From an uncultured Pelagibacteraceae bacterium (GTDB lineage: Bacteria; Pseudomonadota; Alphaproteobacteria; Pelagibacterales; Pelagibacteraceae): 35,154 nucleotides of DNA. The translations under genes and the position numbers were made by a program. Numbering within the stretch: the stretch's first letter is position 1; the number at the start of each line of letters is the position of its first letter. Below, one piece after another: positions 1 through 8,125 of this stretch. The notes under the pieces were generated by a model that did not search any database, had not been told where the DNA came from, and saw only the letters and a list, made by a program, of their open reading frames with translations. The stretch spans positions 1 through 35,154 of the forward strand of contig CACDQB010000005.1 of NCBI GenBank assembly GCA_902554795.1. Direction: 5' to 3'.

Positions 1-2
1 AC

Positions 3-503
3 TCTTTATGCAAAAGTATAATTGGTCAACAAATTAGTGTAGCAGCTGCTAATTCAGTTTTTTTAAAATTTAAAAAAAAATGCAAAAATAAGATAAATGC
101 AAAAACAATAAATAAACTCTCTACTAATCAACTAAAAAGCTGTGGATTAAGTAGACAAAAAGTAAAAGGTATTAAAAGTTTAGCTAAACAAGTATTGAAT
201 AAAACATTTAAACCAAAACTAATTCCAAAAATGTCGGATGAAGAAGCAATTATTTACCTTTCAGATTTAAAGCAAATTGGAAGATGGTCAGCTGAAATGA
301 TTTTGCTATTCACTTATAATCGCCCTGATATTTGGCCAATTCAAGATATTGGTCTTTTAAGAGCTATATCTAAAAATTATAAGAAAAAATATTTACCTCC
401 AGATAATTACGTAAATTTATTAAAAAAAAGATTCTCACCATATTGTTCAGTTGCTACCTGGTATTTATGGAGAAGTATTGACCCCGAGCCTATTCAGTAT
501 TAA
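3..503 (+). CDS. alkA: DNA-3-methyladenine glycosylase II (AlkA-like), 5' truncated by window edge
   Basis: Open frame extends upstream of the listed ORF to the window edge. It reads SLCKSIIGQQISVAAANSVF...GLSRQKVKGIKSLAKQ...LKQIGRWSAEMILLF, the HhH-GPD/AlkA pattern. Confidence 0.85.
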   Translation, partial: SLCKSIIGQQISVAAANSVFLKFKKKCKNKINAKTINKLSTNQLKSCGLSRQKVKGIKSLAKQVLNKTFKPKLIPKMSDEEAIIYLSDLKQIGRWSAEMILLFTYNRPDIWPIQDIGLLRAISKNYKKKYLPPDNYVNLLKKRFSPYCSVATWYLWRSIDPEPIQY

Positions 504-789
504 ATCCCTCAATAACCTGCATATGCCTGATGGTTGTATTTTTTGCAATGTCCCAACCATCTTGGTACTCTTTAGATGCGTGGCACTCTAATGCTTTTTC
601 ATAACTGGGAAATTCCCAAACTACAGTTCTAACAAATTCATCACCATTAAAGGTTTTATGTTGACCACCTCTTACTAATGGAATTCCTCCAAAACCTTTT
701 ATAATTGGAGTAACTTTCTCAGCATATTTTTTTAAGTTTTCATGATTTTTTATGTCCAAATATAAGCTTATCCAATAACCTTTTTTCAT
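490..789 (-). CDS. DUF1330 family small protein (paralog 1)
   Basis: 99 aa; MKKGYWISLYLDIKNHENLKKYAEK... with VRTVVWEFPSYEKALECHASKEYQ, a DUF1330-like dimeric alpha-beta barrel pattern. Similar to the 2763..3050 product. Confidence 0.75.
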   Translation of the reverse strand: MKKGYWISLYLDIKNHENLKKYAEKVTPIIKGFGGIPLVRGGQHKTFNGDEFVRTVVWEFPSYEKALECHASKEYQDGWDIAKNTTIRHMQVIEGFNTE

Positions 790-790
790 A

Positions 791-1681
791 TTAATTTATC
801 CACCCTTCATATTTATATAAATTTTTTTGAATATATGATGGTAATTTATTCAAAGGCTGTTCAATAAGTTTATTACCATTTCCTATTTTATTTAATCTTT
901 TGTCTACTTTAAGATCATAAATTGCCTGTTTATTATTAATTATATCTTCAATTTCTTCTTTGGACATTGGGTTTAAATCAAATTCTCGATGATGTAAGTA
1001 AGATTTTAATTTATGTTCAATTTCTGCAGCTGTTTTTATATTTGAGAAATGCCAACCACCGTTTTCTATAAATTTAATATTAATATATTTTTTTTTTGAA
1101 AAAAAGGTATCAATTCTAAAAAAAGAATATTTTTTATCTTTAATATTTCTTAACCATTGAGGAGATTTTAAATATTTTTTTTTACAAGCTTTTGTTCCTG
1201 ACCAAATTAGATCTGGTAGTTTCAAATTTAATTTGTAGTAGAACATGTCTTGTTTAAATAAAATAATTTGATCGTTTATTGTATTCCAGTCTATCTTTTC
1301 TAAGTTCGGAATCTCATCAACATCAGATATTAAAATTAAATCTTTTTCGTTAGCAAATTCTAAACCTTTTGATATATAGTTTCTTTGTTCATTTTCTCTT
1401 AAGGCTGCATTTAATATATGTTTTCTTGATTTTTCACCCTCATTATCTGTTTTAAGTACCTGTTCAATACCACTTGGCTCTTCATCAAAAATTAAATATA
1501 CGATTTTTTTCTCAAATTTTTTATATTTTTTGATATCAAATTTTAATTTTCTCTTTTCGCCTTTGTGATTAAAGGTACTTTCAACAATGATGAAGTAATC
1601 AATCACTGGATTAAGTATATTTAATCTTAAATCTAAAACAACTTCCTCATCGAAGTACATAAAACAATCAAATATTTTCAT
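791..1681 (-). CDS. Glycosyltransferase family 17 (beta-1,4-N-acetylglucosaminyltransferase-like)
   Basis: MKIFDCFMYFDEEVVLDLRLNILNPVIDYFIIVESTFNHKGEKRKLKF and LILISDVDEIP are GT17 family signatures. Confidence 0.8.
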   Translation of the reverse strand: MKIFDCFMYFDEEVVLDLRLNILNPVIDYFIIVESTFNHKGEKRKLKFDIKKYKKFEKKIVYLIFDEEPSGIEQVLKTDNEGEKSRKHILNAALRENEQRNYISKGLEFANEKDLILISDVDEIPNLEKIDWNTINDQIILFKQDMFYYKLNLKLPDLIWSGTKACKKKYLKSPQWLRNIKDKKYSFFRIDTFFSKKKYINIKFIENGGWHFSNIKTAAEIEHKLKSYLHHREFDLNPMSKEEIEDIINNKQAIYDLKVDKRLNKIGNGNKLIEQPLNKLPSYIQKNLYKYEGWIN

Positions 1682-1726
1682 ATTTTTTTATTATTTAAAA
1701 ATAACTTATAACTAAATTAAAAAAAG

Positions 1727-2413
1727 TTAAATATTCGATTTGTTTATTTCGAAAACTAGCTGAGCAATAATTGATAGAGCAATTTCAGGAGCAGATTTTC
1801 CCCCAAGTTTTAATCCTATTGGTCCATGGATCGAATTAATCGCTTCATTGTTAAATCCAATTTCTTTTAATCTTTTACATCTTTTTTCATGGGTTTTTTT
1901 ACTTCCTAGAGCACCTATATAAAAAAATTTCTTTTTTAACGCATGTTTCAAAGCTGGGTCGTCAATTTTTGGATCATGGGTTAAAGTAATTAAAGCCATA
2001 TTCGAGTTAGTTTCAATATTTTCAAAAACTTCATCAGGCCATTTATTAATAATTTTAACATCTTTAAATGTTTGTTTGGTTATAAAATATTTTCTTGGAT
2101 CAATAATTGTAATATTAAAATTAAAATTTTTTAAAAACTCAATTAAATACTGAGCAATATGCACAGCACCTACAATTATAATTTCAATTGGTTTAGTATA
2201 ATTTTGAATAAAAATTTCAGTTCCATCAATGATACCGCTTTTTTTTAAATTATAATGATTTTGAATTTTATCTTTATAATTAATAAAATTTTTACTTAAA
2301 GTTATCCCAGTTCTAAAAATTTCAGATGATCCATTAGTTAAATTAGTTAAAACAGAAAATTTTTCATTGGATGATGCTTTTTTAATTATTTCTTTTATTA
2401 TTTCTATTTTCAT
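1727..2413 (-). CDS. xdhC: XdhC C-terminal Rossmann domain protein (molybdenum cofactor insertion/maturation of xanthine dehydrogenase)
   Basis: Start reassigned to MKIEIIKEIIKK (the longer track ORF runs through the upstream gene). Contains IEIIIVGAVHIAQYL, LITLTHDPKIDDPALKHAL, FYIGALGSKKTHEKR and GPIGLKLGGKSAPEIALSIIAQL, typical of the XdhC C-terminal domain. Confidence 0.85.
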   Translation of the reverse strand: MKIEIIKEIIKKASSNEKFSVLTNLTNGSSEIFRTGITLSKNFINYKDKIQNHYNLKKSGIIDGTEIFIQNYTKPIEIIIVGAVHIAQYLIEFLKNFNFNITIIDPRKYFITKQTFKDVKIINKWPDEVFENIETNSNMALITLTHDPKIDDPALKHALKKKFFYIGALGSKKTHEKRCKRLKEIGFNNEAINSIHGPIGLKLGGKSAPEIALSIIAQLVFEINKSNI

Positions 2414-2742
2414 TAATTTATTTGTTCTATAAAAACGGTCATTTCTCCTCCGCATGCAAGCCCTACGTCCCAAGCATTTTCATCAGAGATTTTGAAATCA
2501 ATTTTCTTAAATGAATTTTTGTTTTTTATTAATTCTAAACATTCAGTAATTACGCTTGTTTCTACGCAACCACCTGAAACTGATCCTAAAAAATTGCCTT
2601 TTTCATTAATTACCATTTTGCTTCCAATTTGAAATGGAGAGGATCCCCAAGTTTCAACCACGGTTGCAAGAGCTACTTGTTGACCAGACTCAATCCATGA
2701 AATTGCTTCTTCTAAAATCGTATTTTTAAATGATTGTCTCAT
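2413..2742 (-). CDS. XdhC/CoxI N-terminal domain protein
   Basis: 109 aa; SGQQVALATVVETWGSSPFQIGSKMVINEKGNFLGSVSGGCVE is the classic XdhC/CoxI N-domain. Stop overlaps the start of the next gene by 1 nt (TAATG). Confidence 0.85.
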   Translation of the reverse strand: MRQSFKNTILEEAISWIESGQQVALATVVETWGSSPFQIGSKMVINEKGNFLGSVSGGCVETSVITECLELIKNKNSFKKIDFKISDENAWDVGLACGGEMTVFIEQIN

Positions 2743-2762
2743 TTATTAAATTATTTTGAATT

Positions 2763-3050
2763 TCACATTCCTTCAAAAATAATGTGCTCTCTAACAACAT
2801 TATTTTCTAAGTGTCTTCTGGCCTCAACATACTCTTCAGAATTGTAACAATTTTTTGCAGTTTCAATATCTGGAAATTCTGCAAGAGCCACTCTAACCAT
2901 TTCCCTACCTTCCAAAGTTATATTATTTGCACTTCTAGCCAATATTTTTCCAGAATATTTTTCAACTGCCTCTTTAGCTTTAACAGCATATTTTTTAAGT
3001 CTTTCGTGATCTTTTATTTCAGTATAATTCGCAATCCAATAAGCTTTCAT
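2763..3050 (-). CDS. DUF1330 family small protein (paralog 2)
   Basis: MKAYWIANYTEIKDHERLKKYAVKAKEAVEKYSGKILARS...MVRVALAEFPDIETAKNCYNSEEY, a DUF1330 pattern. Confidence 0.8.
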   Translation of the reverse strand: MKAYWIANYTEIKDHERLKKYAVKAKEAVEKYSGKILARSANNITLEGREMVRVALAEFPDIETAKNCYNSEEYVEARRHLENNVVREHIIFEGM

Positions 3051-3093
3051 AATTCTCCTTTTTAAATTTTTTTAATTATGATACCAAATTTAT

Positions 3094-3417
3094 GTGAAAA
3101 AATTATTTTTAAATTTCTTTGGAACATTGTTATTTTTGATATTTTCATCATTAACACAAGTGAATGCCGATGAATTATTTAATAACGGAAAAGAAGTTTT
3201 TCTAGGTGCTGGTAATTGTGCAGCATGCCATATGCTCTCAGATGCTGGATCGAACGCAATGGTTGGTCCAAATTTAAATGAAATCAGACCTGATATTCAA
3301 AGAATTATAATAGCAGTTAGAAACGGTATAGGAGTAATGCCTGCAATGGAGGGTATACTAACCGATGAAGAAATAGAAGCGGTTGCTCATTATACTTCTA
3401 TAGCTGCGGAACAATAA
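3094..3417 (+). CDS. Small secreted c-type cytochrome (single heme)
   Basis: Signal-peptide-like N-terminus MKKLFLNFFGTLLFLIFSSLTQVNA, heme motif CAACH, and distal Met in GVMPAMEG. GTG start. Confidence 0.85.
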   Translation: MKKLFLNFFGTLLFLIFSSLTQVNADELFNNGKEVFLGAGNCAACHMLSDAGSNAMVGPNLNEIRPDIQRIIIAVRNGIGVMPAMEGILTDEEIEAVAHYTSIAAEQ

Positions 3418-3425
3418 TAATAATT

Positions 3426-4325
3426 TTAACTATAATTTTTTATCCAGTGTTTAGCTATATCTACTCTTTTGCAGATCCAAATATCCTTAAATTTTGAAAT
3501 ATAATTTAAAAATTTTTTAAGTGACTGTATTCTACCAGGCCTTCCAATTAATCTACAGTGCAAGCCAACTGACATCATCTTTGGTGAAGTTTTTCCTTCC
3601 TCATAAAGGGCATCGAAACTATCTTTTAAATAATTATAAAATTGTTCACCCGAATTAAATCCTTGATTGGTTGCAAACCTCATATCATTGTTATCAAGTG
3701 TATAAGGAACCATTAGCTGTTTTTTATTTCCTTTTTTTATCCAATAAGGAAGATCATCACTGTATGTATCGCTACAGTATAAAAAACTACCATTATCAAT
3801 TACTAAATCTAGAGTATTTTCACTACACCTACCAGTGTACCAACCAGCAGGTTGATTACCAAAAATTTTTTTTATAGATTTTACTGCAAGTTTCATATCA
3901 TTCTTTTCTTTTTTCTTTGATACATTTTGATAGTCAATCCATCTCCACCCATGACTAGCAACTTCATAATTTGCTTTTTTTATAGCCGAACAAACTTCTT
4001 TATTTCTTTCCAATGCCATACCAACTCCAAAAATAGTAAGTGGAATTTTATTCTTATTAAATAGGTCATGAATTCTCCAAAAACCTCTTCTTGATCCATA
4101 TTCATAAATTGACTCCATATTTAAGTGTCGACCTGTAATTGGTTTTGCTCCTATAATTTCTGATAAAAATATTTCAGAAGTTTTATCACCATGAAGAGTA
4201 CAATTCTCTGCTCCCTCCTCGTAATTAAGCACAAATTGCAAAGCTAACTTAGCATTACCAGGCCACTTTACTTTAACTTTTTGGGAACCATATCCTACCA
4301 AATCTCTTGGGTATTTTTTTTTCAT
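3426..4325 (-). CDS. puuE: Allantoinase, polysaccharide-deacetylase-like (PuuE type)
   Basis: RDLVGYGSQKVKVKWPGNAKLALQFVLNYEEGAENCTLHGD..., SHGWRWIDYQ and GWYTGRCSENT match PuuE. Lies in an operon with allantoicase and ureidoglycolate lyase. Confidence 0.9.
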   Translation of the reverse strand: MKKKYPRDLVGYGSQKVKVKWPGNAKLALQFVLNYEEGAENCTLHGDKTSEIFLSEIIGAKPITGRHLNMESIYEYGSRRGFWRIHDLFNKNKIPLTIFGVGMALERNKEVCSAIKKANYEVASHGWRWIDYQNVSKKKEKNDMKLAVKSIKKIFGNQPAGWYTGRCSENTLDLVIDNGSFLYCSDTYSDDLPYWIKKGNKKQLMVPYTLDNNDMRFATNQGFNSGEQFYNYLKDSFDALYEEGKTSPKMMSVGLHCRLIGRPGRIQSLKKFLNYISKFKDIWICKRVDIAKHWIKNYS

Positions 4326-4813
4326 TTTTTCAAAATAATTTTATCTTTTTTAAATTTATAAATAACAAGATTGTTTCCTTTTCCTTTTCTATCAACAATT
4401 AGGAAATTCATATTTTTCATAGCAATCAACGGAAAGTGCCAAATACCAGCATTGTAATTAATCCCAGTTTGTTTTGGGACCACAAAGGATTGGATTTTAT
4501 TCACATCTGGTTTATCTCCTTTTGGTGCTACAAATACTAAAAATTTTGTATCTTCCATTGGTATAAAGGCTTGGCTACCCAAAGGGTGTTTTTCCATCAT
4601 ATCAATGTTCATAGGAAAACTTCTTTTTTTTGCTTTAAAAATACTAACAATTGCTTTCCCTTTGTTTTTAGATGCATCTAAATTTATCAAATTATCAAAT
4701 CTTTTTGCATATCCATCATTAATATTTATAGGATTTTTTTTTGACGTATCTATTAATTGACCAAATTTAGAAAAATTTTTTTTAGTAATTTTTTTTGCTT
4801 TTATTACTTTCAT
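4322..4813 (-). CDS. allA: Ureidoglycolate lyase
   Basis: MKVIKAKKITKKNFSKFGQLID and GINYNAGIWHFPLIA are AllA signatures. 4-nt overlaps with neighbours. Confidence 0.9.
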   Translation of the reverse strand: MKVIKAKKITKKNFSKFGQLIDTSKKNPININDGYAKRFDNLINLDASKNKGKAIVSIFKAKKRSFPMNIDMMEKHPLGSQAFIPMEDTKFLVFVAPKGDKPDVNKIQSFVVPKQTGINYNAGIWHFPLIAMKNMNFLIVDRKGKGNNLVIYKFKKDKIILKK

Positions 4814-5796
4814 TTCACAAACTTTCCAAATGCCCTTATTCTTGAAATTCCACCGTCTGGATAGATATTTATTTTAAGATAATTTTCCTTACTTCTTTTA
4901 ATTAAGAATTTTTTAAAAATATGTTTCTTGTGAGCTGAGAGTTTTGACTTATTTAAAATAAACTTCCAATTTTTTGAATTATTAACAATTGATTTATTGG
5001 ACAAATCTTTTGAAATGCTTGCAGTTTGAATTGAACAACTATCGGGATAGTTTCCTTTAAAATGATGGGTATCTATCTCTAATTTTTTTATTAATCCTGG
5101 TTTTCCAAATTTTATTATGAGCCAATCAAAGTTTTTTCCTCTACTTCTTCTTGTTTCCCAACCATCTCCCATATTTTTTCCTTTACCAGGAGCTATTATA
5201 TTTTCAGCCCTGCCAAAGTGTTCATTATTACAACCAATAATTGAAGCGCCATTTAAAACAGATGTAAGGTTGACAGTTTTGTTGCTTAAAAAGTTTTTCT
5301 CCATTTCAATTTTGCCATAAAGCCTTAGTCTTGCAACTCCACCATCTGGAAAAATGTTTAGTCTTATATAATTAAAAACAGATTTGTTTTTTGATTTGAA
5401 GCCATGGTTTCGGCTTGGCCCAAGTTTTTTTTTGCTCAGTAAAGAAATCCATTTTGTTTTCTTATTAGGTTTTGTTTTACTTAAGCAACCCTCTAACGAA
5501 GCATGTGTAGGCTGATTTCCATTGAAGTGTGTTGTGTCAATATCTATATCAAATATCTTTCCAGGTTTGCCAAGTTTTAAAATTAAATAATCAAAACCTT
5601 TTGATCTTCTTCTCCTTGTTTCCCATCCATCCATCCATTTACCATGTTTGTCAAATAGTCCATCTTTAAAAACTGGATTTTCGATGTTTAATATTCTATG
5701 AGCAGCTGCAAAAAAATCATCAGTCTTAAATATAATTTTAGATCCAATTCTTGGATCTGCTAAGTTAATCATTTTTGCACTTATAAATTTTTTCAT
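4810..5796 (-). CDS. alc: Allantoicase
   Basis: Two internal homologous domains (GKWMDGWETRRRR...IDIDTTHFNGNQP and GKNMGDGWETRRSR...LEIDTHHFKGNYP), characteristic of allantoicase. Confidence 0.95.
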   Translation of the reverse strand: MKKFISAKMINLADPRIGSKIIFKTDDFFAAAHRILNIENPVFKDGLFDKHGKWMDGWETRRRRSKGFDYLILKLGKPGKIFDIDIDTTHFNGNQPTHASLEGCLSKTKPNKKTKWISLLSKKKLGPSRNHGFKSKNKSVFNYIRLNIFPDGGVARLRLYGKIEMEKNFLSNKTVNLTSVLNGASIIGCNNEHFGRAENIIAPGKGKNMGDGWETRRSRGKNFDWLIIKFGKPGLIKKLEIDTHHFKGNYPDSCSIQTASISKDLSNKSIVNNSKNWKFILNKSKLSAHKKHIFKKFLIKRSKENYLKINIYPDGGISRIRAFGKFVK

Positions 5797-6290
5797 TTTT
5801 TGTTTATTTCATTCAAACGAAAGGTTGCGATTTTTTTTACTTGTTTTTTTGCTTCAAGGAATTCATTTTCTACATCACTTTGTATTCTTTGTCTAAAATT
5901 ATTCAAAATTTCATTTTTATCTTTACCTTTTACGGCAATTATAAAAGGAAAATTAAACTTTTTTTTATATTCTGAATTTAATTTTTTAAATTCCTCATAT
6001 TCATCATTAGAACATTGGTTTAATTTTGCAGAGGCTTGTTCTGATATAGATTCAGAGGTCATTTTTTTTGCTACAGCAAGCTCAGGATGAGCATTTAAAA
6101 TCTCTAAAATTTTATTCCTTTCGTAATTTTCATAAATATCAAGCATTTTAAACACAATATCTTCAAAGTTTTTAAATGGTTTTAACTCAAAAGCTTCCAT
6201 AGCAACTGACTCAGTTTTTTCAAAAACATTACCAAATATAGACAAAAAATCAGACTTGTTAAGATCGTTAATGTTATCTATTGTTCTCAT
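5793..6290 (-). CDS. uraD: 2-oxo-4-hydroxy-4-carboxy-5-ureidoimidazoline (OHCU) decarboxylase
   Basis: HPELA...SESISEQASAKLNQCSNDEYEEFKKLNSEYKKKFNFPFIIAVKGK is the OHCU decarboxylase signature. Confidence 0.92.
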   Translation of the reverse strand: MRTIDNINDLNKSDFLSIFGNVFEKTESVAMEAFELKPFKNFEDIVFKMLDIYENYERNKILEILNAHPELAVAKKMTSESISEQASAKLNQCSNDEYEEFKKLNSEYKKKFNFPFIIAVKGKDKNEILNNFRQRIQSDVENEFLEAKKQVKKIATFRLNEINKK

Positions 6291-6337
6291 ATAACTTTTA
6301 AAAATTTAAGTTTGAAATTAAATGATACTATAATTTT

Positions 6338-6688
6338 ATGACAAAGCTCACAACTCATGTTTTAGATGTGTATTCTGGTAAACCTGGCAAAGGAATCTTA
6401 GTTGAGTTGTTTTGTATTAATAATTCAGAACGAAAAAAATTAACGTCAACAAAACTCAATGACGATGGTAGAACTAACTCACCATTAGTAGAGGGAGATG
6501 TTTTTATTAAGGGTAAATATGAATTAGTTTTCCATATTGGTGATTATTTTAAAAATTCATCTTCAGCTAGCGATGTACCATTCTTGGATGATGTCGTTAT
6601 TAGATTTGGTATTTCAGATCCCTCACAGCATTATCATGTTCCTTTACTTGTTTCACCCTGGAGTTATTCTACTTATAGAGGTAGTTAA
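6338..6688 (+). CDS. uraH: 5-hydroxyisourate hydrolase (transthyretin-like)
   Basis: N-terminal KLTTHVLDVYSGKPGKGI, HYHVPLLVSPWSYSTYRGS with the diagnostic C-terminal YRGS. Confidence 0.95.
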   Translation: MTKLTTHVLDVYSGKPGKGILVELFCINNSERKKLTSTKLNDDGRTNSPLVEGDVFIKGKYELVFHIGDYFKNSSSASDVPFLDDVVIRFGISDPSQHYHVPLLVSPWSYSTYRGS

Positions 6689-8125
6689 GTGATATCGAGT
6701 TCTGTTAAATTTCTATTAAATGACAAGCTTATAGTAATCAAAAATCCCGATCCAAATCAAACGTTACTTAATTATATTAGAACTGAATTAAAAAAGACTG
6801 GAACTAAAGAAGGATGTTCAGAGGGTGGTTGTGGCGCATGTACAATTGTTTTAGGTGAATTAGTCGATAATAAAATTGAATATAAAGCAATTAATTCTTG
6901 TATTTCGTTTGTTCCAACACTGAATGGTAAACAACTTATAATTGTTGAAGATTTAGTTTCTCAAAATGGAAAACTTCACCCAGTGCAAGATGCAATGGTG
7001 AAATTTCATGGCTCTCAATGTGGTTTCTGCACACCAGGATTTGTTATGTCATTATTTTCAATGTTTAAAAATAATAAAAGTCTCAATAATGAATTAATAT
7101 CAGATTCTATATCCGGTAATTTATGTCGTTGTACTGGTTACAGACCCATAATTGATGCTGCAAAAAGTTTAAATAAAATAAATAAAAATGATCAATTTTC
7201 TAAAAATAAAAATAAAATTATTCAGCAATTAAAAAAAATTAAACCAAAAAATATTTATATTAAAAAAGATGATAAAATTTATTTTTCACCAAAAAATATT
7301 AAAGATTTAAAAGGTATAATTAAAAAAAATTCTAATTTTAGTTTTCTTGCTGGAGGTACCGACTTATCTTTAAAAGTTACAAAAGAGAGAAAAGAAATTC
7401 CATTTATAATTGATTTAAAAGAAATTAGTGAATTAGATTTTATCAAAGTAAGTAAAAATTATTTAGAAGTTGGTTCCGCTACACCTTTAATAAAATTTGA
7501 AAAAGAAATTAAAAAGTATTATCCAGATTTTTATTTGGTTCTAAAAAGATATGGTTCTGTTCAAATTCGAAATGTTGGAACTATAGGTGGTAATATTGCA
7601 ACTGCATCTCCAATAGGAGATTCATTACCGATTCTACTATCATTAAATGCAGAGGTTTTAATTGAAAGTTTTAATAAAAGAAAAGTGTTACCTTTAAATA
7701 ATTTTTTTCTTGATTACAGAAAAACTAAATTAAAAAACAATGAATTTATACACTCAATTAAAATACCATTATTTAAGAAAAATATTTTTAAGGCATTTAA
7801 GATATCAAAAAGATTTGATGATGATATTTCATCTGTTTGTGGATCTTTTAATTTTGAGATTAATAATAATAAAATTAAAGAGGTTTATATTGCATATGGA
7901 GGCATGGCTGCTGTACCAAAAAGAGCTAAAGCATGTGAAAAAATTCTTAAAAATAAGCCTCTTACCATCAATACTTTTGACCAAGCAAAAAGATATTTAG
8001 AAAAAGATTTAAGTCCTATTGGAGACATGAGAGCTAGTAAAGAATACAGACTAGAGATAGCAAAAAATTTATTGATGAAATGTTTCGTAGAAATAAATTC
8101 TAATAAGTTATCAAGAGTAAATTAA
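6689..8125 (+). CDS. xdhA: Xanthine dehydrogenase small subunit (2Fe-2S + FAD domains)
   Basis: GCSEGGCGACTIVLG, GSQCGFCTPGFVMSLFSM and GNLCRCTGYRPIIDA 2Fe-2S motifs, plus FAD-binding AGGTDL...QIRNVGTIGGNIATASPIGD. GTG start directly after the uraH stop. Confidence 0.95.
   Translation: MISSSVKFLLNDKLIVIKNPDPNQTLLNYIRTELKKTGTKEGCSEGGCGACTIVLGELVDNKIEYKAINSCISFVPTLNGKQLIIVEDLVSQNGKLHPVQDAMVKFHGSQCGFCTPGFVMSLFSMFKNNKSLNNELISDSISGNLCRCTGYRPIIDAAKSLNKINKNDQFSKNKNKIIQQLKKIKPKNIYIKKDDKIYFSPKNIKDLKGIIKKNSNFSFLAGGTDLSLKVTKERKEIPFIIDLKEISELDFIKVSKNYLEVGSATPLIKFEKEIKKYYPDFYLVLKRYGSVQIRNVGTIGGNIATASPIGDSLPILLSLNAEVLIESFNKRKVLPLNNFFLDYRKTKLKNNEFIHSIKIPLFKKNIFKAFKISKRFDDDISSVCGSFNFEINNNKIKEVYIAYGGMAAVPKRAKACEKILKNKPLTINTFDQAKRYLEKDLSPIGDMRASKEYRLEIAKNLLMKCFVEINSNKLSRVN

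Noticed and set aside
2811-3065. Plus-strand 84-aa ORF
   Set aside because: Antisense to the well-supported DUF1330 gene; Phe/Ser/Ile-rich antisense artefact composition.
3671-3877. Plus-strand 68-aa ORF
   Set aside because: Lies inside puuE on the opposite strand; no recognisable motif.
5117-5320. Plus-strand 67-aa ORF
   Set aside because: Antisense to allantoicase.
4810-5796. Internal repeat within one gene
   Set aside because: Explained by the two homologous domains typical of allantoicase.
5800-6090. Plus-strand 96-aa ORF
   Set aside because: Antisense to uraD.
7740-8000. Plus-strand 86-aa ORF
   Set aside because: Out-of-frame shadow ORF inside xdhA.
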